Assembly (NCBI GenBank): GCA_026417195.1
Contig: JAOADS010000073.1
Location: forward strand, 1-10,010
Length of the DNA: 10,010 nt
Source of the DNA: Ignavibacteria bacterium
Lineage (GTDB): Bacteria > Bacteroidota > Ignavibacteria > Tepidaquicellales > OLB5
Reading direction: 5' to 3'
Shown: positions 6,336 through 10,010 of the stretch, one piece after another
Layout of the letters: each line of letters begins with the position of its first letter
How positions within the stretch are numbered: the first letter of the stretch is position 1
Position numbers and translations under genes: made by a program
The notes under the pieces: generated by a model
The model's input: only the letters and a program-made list of their open reading frames with translations
Told to the model about the DNA's origin: nothing
Database searches by the model: none

Positions 6336-6422
6336 TGCCCAGAGCCGGAATCGAACCGGCACCGAGGTATTACCCCGACAGGATTTTAAGTCCTGCGCGT
6401 CTACCAGTTCCGCCATCTGGGC
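6336..6422 (-). tRNA. tRNA-Leu (anticodon TAA)
   Basis: An 87-nt class II tRNA. The acceptor stem GCCCAGA (6422-6416) pairs with TCTGGGC (6343-6337), followed by discriminator A at 6336. The anticodon stem CAGGA/TCCTG encloses the loop CTTAAAA with anticodon TAA, reading UUA. A long variable arm (CGGGG..CCTCG) as expected for leucine precedes the T-arm GCCGG-TTCGATT-CCGGC. CCA is not encoded (the 3' bases after A73 are CAC), so it must be added by CCA transferase. Confidence 0.97.
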
Positions 6423-6434
6423 AATTTTTACGGA

Positions 6435-6490
6435 TTGAGTTACATAAATAATGAAATTTTAAGATTAATTCTAACCTATTTTTGAGTTAC
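6435..6490. repeat. Pair of 9-bp direct repeats upstream of the tRNA
   Basis: TTGAGTTAC occurs at 6435-6443 and again at 6482-6490, 47 bp apart start to start, in the AT-rich 101-bp gap between the exonuclease/UvrC gene's stop and the tRNA-Leu. This gap should contain the tRNA promoter, but I find no convincing -35/-10 pair. The repeats could be regulator sites or chance. Confidence 0.2.
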
Positions 6491-6523
6491 TACGTTAAGT
6501 GAGACAAATATCGTATTGGTTTT

Positions 6524-8272
6524 TCAGGAAATGATAAAATCTTTTATTGTTTCTATCTGAGTATCTTTGTTAATAGTCAGCACGGTTTTGGGTGAGAAAT
6601 TTCTGTAAATCCAGTTAGTGATGATTTTTAAAACATCCGAATCTCCTTTGGAAAACTTCTCCGCTGCCCCTGAAAAAACGAAATCCCTGAATAAAGTTCC
6701 TTTGAAATACACATAATCTATCTTTTCAATCAGCTGGGATATGAAACTTTCATCTTTTAGATTTTCCGGATTTATTAGATAACTTGTTGCTAATTTCCCT
6801 CCCGACACAAGGAATATTTCATAACCTTTCTGCTGATCGTGATTGTAACATTTCAAGAGGCAATTTTTAAATTCGAAAACACTATTGGTAAGTTTGGTAT
6901 TAAGAGTAACTTTCCTGATATCGTCAATATAGTCTCTTATAACAGCAGCTTTCTCAAAATTAAGATTCTCAGATTCAAGCATCATTTCATTCACGAGTTC
7001 ATCAATGATTCCGTTTTTCCCGATGTTGTGCATGAAACGAGATACCTTCCAGACTTCATTTGCATATTCCTTTTTGCTTACAGTTTTATCACAGGGTGCA
7101 AGACATTGCCCGAACTCATAGTACATACACGGAGTTCTATTCTCTGAAACTGCAAGATGCTTCTCCCTGCATTTTCTTAATCGGAATTTCCTGTTTATTC
7201 TTTCAACTATGAAATCAGCAGTAAAAATATTTGAGAATGGGCCGAAATATTCACCTTTATCTGGAGTAATTTCCTTTACTCTTAATACTCTCGGATAATT
7301 ACTTCCCCGGTCTATTTTAACAAAAGGGAAGGTTCTAAATCTCTTCATCGCTGAATTGAAACGAGGCTTATGTTTCTTAATAAGCTTACTTTCATAAATC
7401 AGGGCAGACAGTTCTGAGTTAGTAACTTCCCATGTAATTTTATAAACTGATCGGAGAAGTTTCCGGATTTTATATGAATGCGAAAGATTGTGATAGAAAT
7501 AAGATGACAACCTGTCTCTTAGATTCTTTGCCTTTCCTATGTAAACAATCCCACCTCTTCTGTCATGCATAAAATATACTCCTGAACACTCTGGAACACT
7601 CCTTATATCAAATCTAAGCTTCCTGAGTCTGGAGGAAATATTCTCATCTGTATAGATCTTTCTGTACTGGAACGAAAGCAGTTCAGTTATGCTTTCCATT
7701 TCCATCTCGCTTGCAAGGTAATCAATAAAATAAATCAGAAGGGTAGCTGTTGCTTTTGCATCTTCAAGTGCACGGTGACTTTTTTCAGAATATATTTTAT
7801 AATGTCTTTTAAGGGAGTTTAGAGATCGGGACTGTAAATCACTGTGGATTCTTCTTGCAAGTCTTGCAGTGCAGAGCGTAGGGAGTTTCAGATCTCTGTA
7901 TCCTGAACGGATTAAAGACTGGTTTAAGAAACGGTAATCAAACCTCACGTTGTGACCGGTAAATATCACGTTTTCGCCTTCTGAGATAAAAGCCGTAACC
8001 TCACCTGCAATTTCATCAAATGTCGGTTCAGACGCTACCATTTCATTTGAAATACCTGTAAGTCTTGTTATTGAAGGCGGGATGAACTGTTTGGGATTTA
8101 CAAGTCTTCTGTATTCTGATATGATTTCAAGTCCCTTTACTTTTACAACACCAATTTCGGTAATTCTGTTATTTACCGGATTCATACCAGTTGTTTCAAC
8201 ATCAACAACGGAGAAAGTAATATCTTCAAGGCATGTAATTTTATCTGAATTTGACCTTAGAGAAGTAAGCAT
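6524..8272 (-). CDS. DnaQ-like exonuclease fused to UvrC/Cho-type GIY-YIG endonuclease
   Basis: A 582-residue fusion. Residues 18-185 form a DEDDh 3'-5' exonuclease: ExoI VVDVETTG (D24, E26), ExoII HNVRFD (D112) and ExoIII HRALED (H166, D171). Residues 226-310 form a UvrC GIY-YIG domain: SGVYFM, IVYIGKAKNLRDRL (Y244, R252) and SALIYESKLIKKHKPRFN (E294). Then comes the UvrC cysteine cluster C369-x12-C382-x7-C390-x3-C394, which in UvrC binds a 4Fe-4S cluster, and a UVR-like motif near 423-452 (LNFEKAAVIRDYIDDI). The last ~120 residues show no recognisable RNase H-like or HhH domain. In UvrC the GIY-YIG part makes the 3' incision, so a Cho-like single-incision repair nuclease with exonuclease trimming is likely. 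Comparable fusions exist in actinobacteria and Bacteroidetes. ATG 8272 lies 44 bp after the TPR gene's stop. Confidence 0.92.
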   Translation of the reverse strand: MLTSLRSNSDKITCLEDITFSVVDVETTGMNPVNNRITEIGVVKVKGLEIISEYRRLVNPKQFIPPSITRLTGISNEMVASEPTFDEIAGEVTAFISEGENVIFTGHNVRFDYRFLNQSLIRSGYRDLKLPTLCTARLARRIHSDLQSRSLNSLKRHYKIYSEKSHRALEDAKATATLLIYFIDYLASEMEMESITELLSFQYRKIYTDENISSRLRKLRFDIRSVPECSGVYFMHDRRGGIVYIGKAKNLRDRLSSYFYHNLSHSYKIRKLLRSVYKITWEVTNSELSALIYESKLIKKHKPRFNSAMKRFRTFPFVKIDRGSNYPRVLRVKEITPDKGEYFGPFSNIFTADFIVERINRKFRLRKCREKHLAVSENRTPCMYYEFGQCLAPCDKTVSKKEYANEVWKVSRFMHNIGKNGIIDELVNEMMLESENLNFEKAAVIRDYIDDIRKVTLNTKLTNSVFEFKNCLLKCYNHDQQKGYEIFLVSGGKLATSYLINPENLKDESFISQLIEKIDYVYFKGTLFRDFVFSGAAEKFSKGDSDVLKIITNWIYRNFSPKTVLTINKDTQIETIKDFIIS

Positions 8273-8316
8273 AAGTTTAAATCAGGCGTGAGAATATAGT
8301 AAAATGAAATCGAAAA

Positions 8317-9354
8317 TCATTTACCTGCTTTTTCAATATATTTCCTCAAAGTGCTGTCAAGCTCTGGCTTCTGATTTATTGCAGTCTGCCAGTCTTTCAG
8401 TGCATTTCCCTTATCAGAAGAATTAAAATATGCAAAACCTCTGTTTACATATGCATCTGTAAGAGTTGCATCAAGTTCGATGGCTTTAGTGTAATCGTTT
8501 ATTGCTTCACTCCATTTACGCAGATTTGCAAATGCATAGCCCCTTGCATTGTAATTCAGTGCATTTATATGTCCCAGCTTCAGTGCCTTATCAAAGTCCT
8601 GAAGCGCGAAAAAGTACAGACCGGCATTTAAAAGCAGATAGCCTCTGTTTACAAATGCATCTGCAAGTAATGAATCAAGTTGTATTGCTTTGTCATAGTC
8701 AGACATTGCCTCAGCAAATTTTTTCAGGTTTGCATAGGCATATCCCCTTGAATTGTAATAAACAGCTCTGGGATTCAATTCAATAGCTTTTGAGAAATCG
8801 TTTATTACTTCAGAGTAGTTCTTAAGTGTCAGATATACAAATCCTCTGTTAGCATAGGCATCTTCGAAATTGTTTTTAAGTTCAATTGCAGCCGTGTAAT
8901 CTCTGATGGCTTCTTCGTAACTGTTCATCAAAGCATGGATGTAACCTCTCCTGTTAAAATATAAAGGATTGTCCGGATTAATTTTCAGAGCTTTTTCATA
9001 ATCTGCCTTTGCCTTGGGATATTCCTTTCTTAAAATAAATATATATCCTCTTGAGTCGTAATACCTTGCTGTATCCGGAGCCAAGTCTATTGCTTCATCA
9101 AAATCTTCAAGAGCTTTTAAGGTATCCCCTTTAGAAAAGTAAATCAGTCCGCGCTGAAAAACTGCAGTTGAATTGTTTCTGTCAAGTTCATAAGCCATAG
9201 AATATTCAGCTATTGCATCATCCAGCTTACCTTCATTCTGAGATTTAAGACCAAGAATCAAATGTTTACGGGATTCATCAGGGTTTGCTCTCCTGCAAGA
9301 CGAAAACAATACTGCTATGAATAGGAAAAGAAAACAAAAGATTTTGAATTTCAC
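8317..9354 (-). CDS. TPR-repeat lipoprotein
   Basis: From GTG 9354 the product is 345 residues. It has a lipoprotein signal peptide (MKFKIFCFLFLFIAVLFSSC, Cys20). About nine consecutive 33-34-residue tetratricopeptide repeats follow (about residues 29-333), each with the pattern Y.NRGY...L..Y..AI.DY.KAI.L.P. TPR solenoids bind partner proteins or peptides. This one should sit at a membrane surface in the periplasm, but no partner can be named. The frame also offers a TTG at 9369, adding MNKYK before the same signal peptide; neither start has a Shine-Dalgarno. The gene is divergent from the small lipoprotein gene at 9407 and is followed 44 bp later by the exonuclease/UvrC gene. The lipid-anchor and TPR calls are strong; the role is unknown. 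Confidence 0.9.
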   Translation of the reverse strand: MKFKIFCFLFLFIAVLFSSCRRANPDESRKHLILGLKSQNEGKLDDAIAEYSMAYELDRNNSTAVFQRGLIYFSKGDTLKALEDFDEAIDLAPDTARYYDSRGYIFILRKEYPKAKADYEKALKINPDNPLYFNRRGYIHALMNSYEEAIRDYTAAIELKNNFEDAYANRGFVYLTLKNYSEVINDFSKAIELNPRAVYYNSRGYAYANLKKFAEAMSDYDKAIQLDSLLADAFVNRGYLLLNAGLYFFALQDFDKALKLGHINALNYNARGYAFANLRKWSEAINDYTKAIELDATLTDAYVNRGFAYFNSSDKGNALKDWQTAINQKPELDSTLRKYIEKAGK

Positions 9355-9392
9355 CTTATATTTATTCAAAATATATTATTATTTTTGCTCAA

Positions 9393-9404
9393 ATTAAGCT
9401 TAAT
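9393..9404. promoter_or_regulatory. 12-bp palindrome in a divergent promoter gap
   Basis: ATTAAGCTTAAT is a perfect 12-bp palindrome ending 2 bases before the ATG at 9407, inside the 37-52 bp gap between two divergent lipoprotein genes. Such a site could bind a dimeric regulator or block initiation. Short AT-rich palindromes are common by chance, so this is a weak call. Confidence 0.2.
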
Positions 9405-9406
9405 AT

Positions 9407-9802
9407 ATGAACATAATAAGATATTTTCTGGCAGTAATTTTATTAATTTGTATAGCTGTAGCCTGTTCATCTGAAAAGGGAAAAAAAGATTCCGGAGAAA
9501 AAAACAAGACACAGAAAGACACAGTAACAATTCCTAAAGATCAGTATCGTGTTGAAGAATGGAACACCGGAAGTAAAAATCAGATCATAGATCTTATTCA
9601 GGGATCTGCAGAGTTTAACATAGAGCATAAGGGGTCCGGCTATTTTAAAGCTACAGTAATGTATCCGGATGGACGTATATTGGATGTTCTTGCTGACGTT
9701 AACGGTAGCTATAAAGGGAAAAAGAAAATTCAGGTACCTGAAACCCGTGCTTACGTTCTCAAGGTTGAGACTGAAGGATACTGGTCTGTTTACAGGCAAT
9801 AG
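9407..9802 (+). CDS. Small lipoprotein with beta-rich C-terminal domain
   Basis: A 131-residue protein with signal peptide MNIIRYFLAVILLICIAVAC (lipobox AVAC, Cys20). A highly charged Lys/Ser/Asp linker (21-45) follows, then a compact beta-rich domain (about 62-131): GSGYFKATVMYPDGRILDVL, DVNGSYKGKKKIQVPETRAY and VLKVETEGYWSVYRQ. The alternating strands and final G-W-S motif resemble small envelope beta-sandwich domains of the form F.V.L...G..v..L.N..G...G....v....Y.l.V...G.W.i. The function is not known. The gene is divergent from the TPR lipoprotein and ends 5 bp from the stop of the opposing TPR gene. The start ATG 9407 is unambiguous from the signal peptide. Confidence 0.82.
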   Translation: MNIIRYFLAVILLICIAVACSSEKGKKDSGEKNKTQKDTVTIPKDQYRVEEWNTGSKNQIIDLIQGSAEFNIEHKGSGYFKATVMYPDGRILDVLADVNGSYKGKKKIQVPETRAYVLKVETEGYWSVYRQ

Positions 9803-9807
9803 TAATC

Positions 9808-10010
9808 TTATTTAATAAAAGGTCTGATGCGGTTTATCTTTGCTCTTAGTTCCGTTTCATATGTTGGGTTTAAGATTATAGCCTGTTCCCAGTCTCTTGC
9901 AGCTTCCTTGAATTTTCTGAGAGCCAGATAAGATGTACCTCTGTTATAGTAAGCTTTAGCGAGTCTGGGATCTTTCATGGCAACGGTATCATATTCCATA
10001 ACTGCAAGGT
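9808..10010 (-). CDS. C-terminal end of a TPR-repeat protein (partial, 5' end outside window)
   Basis: The frame is open to the right edge. The visible residues run LAVMEYDTVA, then a full TPR unit (AKAYYNRGTSYLALRKFKEA, ARDWEQAIILNP) and the end YETELRAKINRIRPFIK before the TAA at 9808-9810. The ATG at 9999 is internal to a repeat, because in-frame coding continues upstream of it. The repeat style (YYNRG...DWEQAI..NP) resembles the last unit of the TPR lipoprotein at 8317-9354, whose final repeat reads VNRGFAYFN...KDWQTAINQKP. The two may be related copies flanking the small lipoprotein gene. Confidence 0.85.
   Translation of the reverse strand, partial: LAVMEYDTVAMKDPRLAKAYYNRGTSYLALRKFKEAARDWEQAIILNPTYETELRAKINRIRPFIK

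Noticed and set aside
6199..6438. Plus-strand ORF running through the tRNA and the nuoJ start
   Set aside because: It overlaps a certain tRNA and nuoJ; the product is a translation of antisense tRNA, a common false call.
6839..7147. Plus-strand ORF of 102 codons inside the exonuclease/UvrC gene
   Set aside because: It lies opposite highly conserved UvrC motifs, including the cysteine cluster, so it is a shadow.
8502..8786. Plus-strand ORF of 94 codons with His/Leu/Gln-rich repeats
   Set aside because: The periodicity comes from the TPR repeats on the opposite strand.
8317..9354. Possible tandem DNA repeat array
   Set aside because: The repetition is at protein level (degenerate ~102-bp TPR codons), not a near-identical DNA repeat or CRISPR array.
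9467..9799. Minus-strand ORF of 110 codons opposite the small lipoprotein
   Set aside because: The plus-strand frame has a clear signal peptide and lipobox; the antisense product is a low-complexity Phe/Ile-rich sequence with no domain.

Overview
The window looks like chromosomal DNA from a Bacteroidetes/Chlorobi-group bacterium, most likely of the Ignavibacteria type. The left edge carries a type IX secretion (T9SS) type A sorting domain with the NYPNPFNP motif, which is typical of that group. Coding DNA is AT-rich, Shine-Dalgarno sequences are mostly absent, several starts are GTG or TTG, and there are many small lipoproteins and TPR proteins. No phage, transposon, CRISPR or conjugation genes are visible. 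This is mostly housekeeping and envelope DNA.

Left part (1-2607). The 3' end of a secreted T9SS substrate gene runs in on the plus strand, followed by a possible 33-residue membrane micro-ORF and a hairpin. Facing it on the minus strand are a short RsmI-family (tetrapyrrole methylase fold) SAM-dependent methyltransferase and, overlapping its end, a small putative lipoprotein. Divergent from the methyltransferase is an exported M15-type zinc D,D-peptidase, whose stop codon directly abuts the stop codon of the next minus-strand gene.

Centre (2608-6422, minus strand, listed in transcription order). A tRNA-Leu(TAA) is followed by a lone nuoJ (complex I subunit J), then trpS 9 bp downstream. Next is a 220-bp gap holding a near-consensus sigma70-like promoter, a palindrome over its -35 box and alternating complementary CGGAA/TTCCG segments arranged like an attenuator. 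After that come a conserved-looking gene of unknown function and, overlapping it, an exported PepP-like Xaa-Pro aminopeptidase. The two exported peptidases (M15 and M24) lie tail to tail.

Right part (6524-10010). A fused nuclease combines a DnaQ-like DEDDh exonuclease with a UvrC-type GIY-YIG domain, the UvrC four-cysteine iron-sulfur motif and a UVR motif, but has no recognisable UvrC RNase H-like half. Upstream of it is a nine-repeat TPR lipoprotein. Divergent from that is a small lipoprotein with a beta-rich C-terminal domain, and then the 3' end of another TPR gene enters from the right edge.

The items most worth a second look are the attenuator-like leader at 4617-4762, the exonuclease/UvrC fusion, the isolated nuoJ and the unrecognised gene at 3896-4576. 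I see no clear multi-gene novel system.
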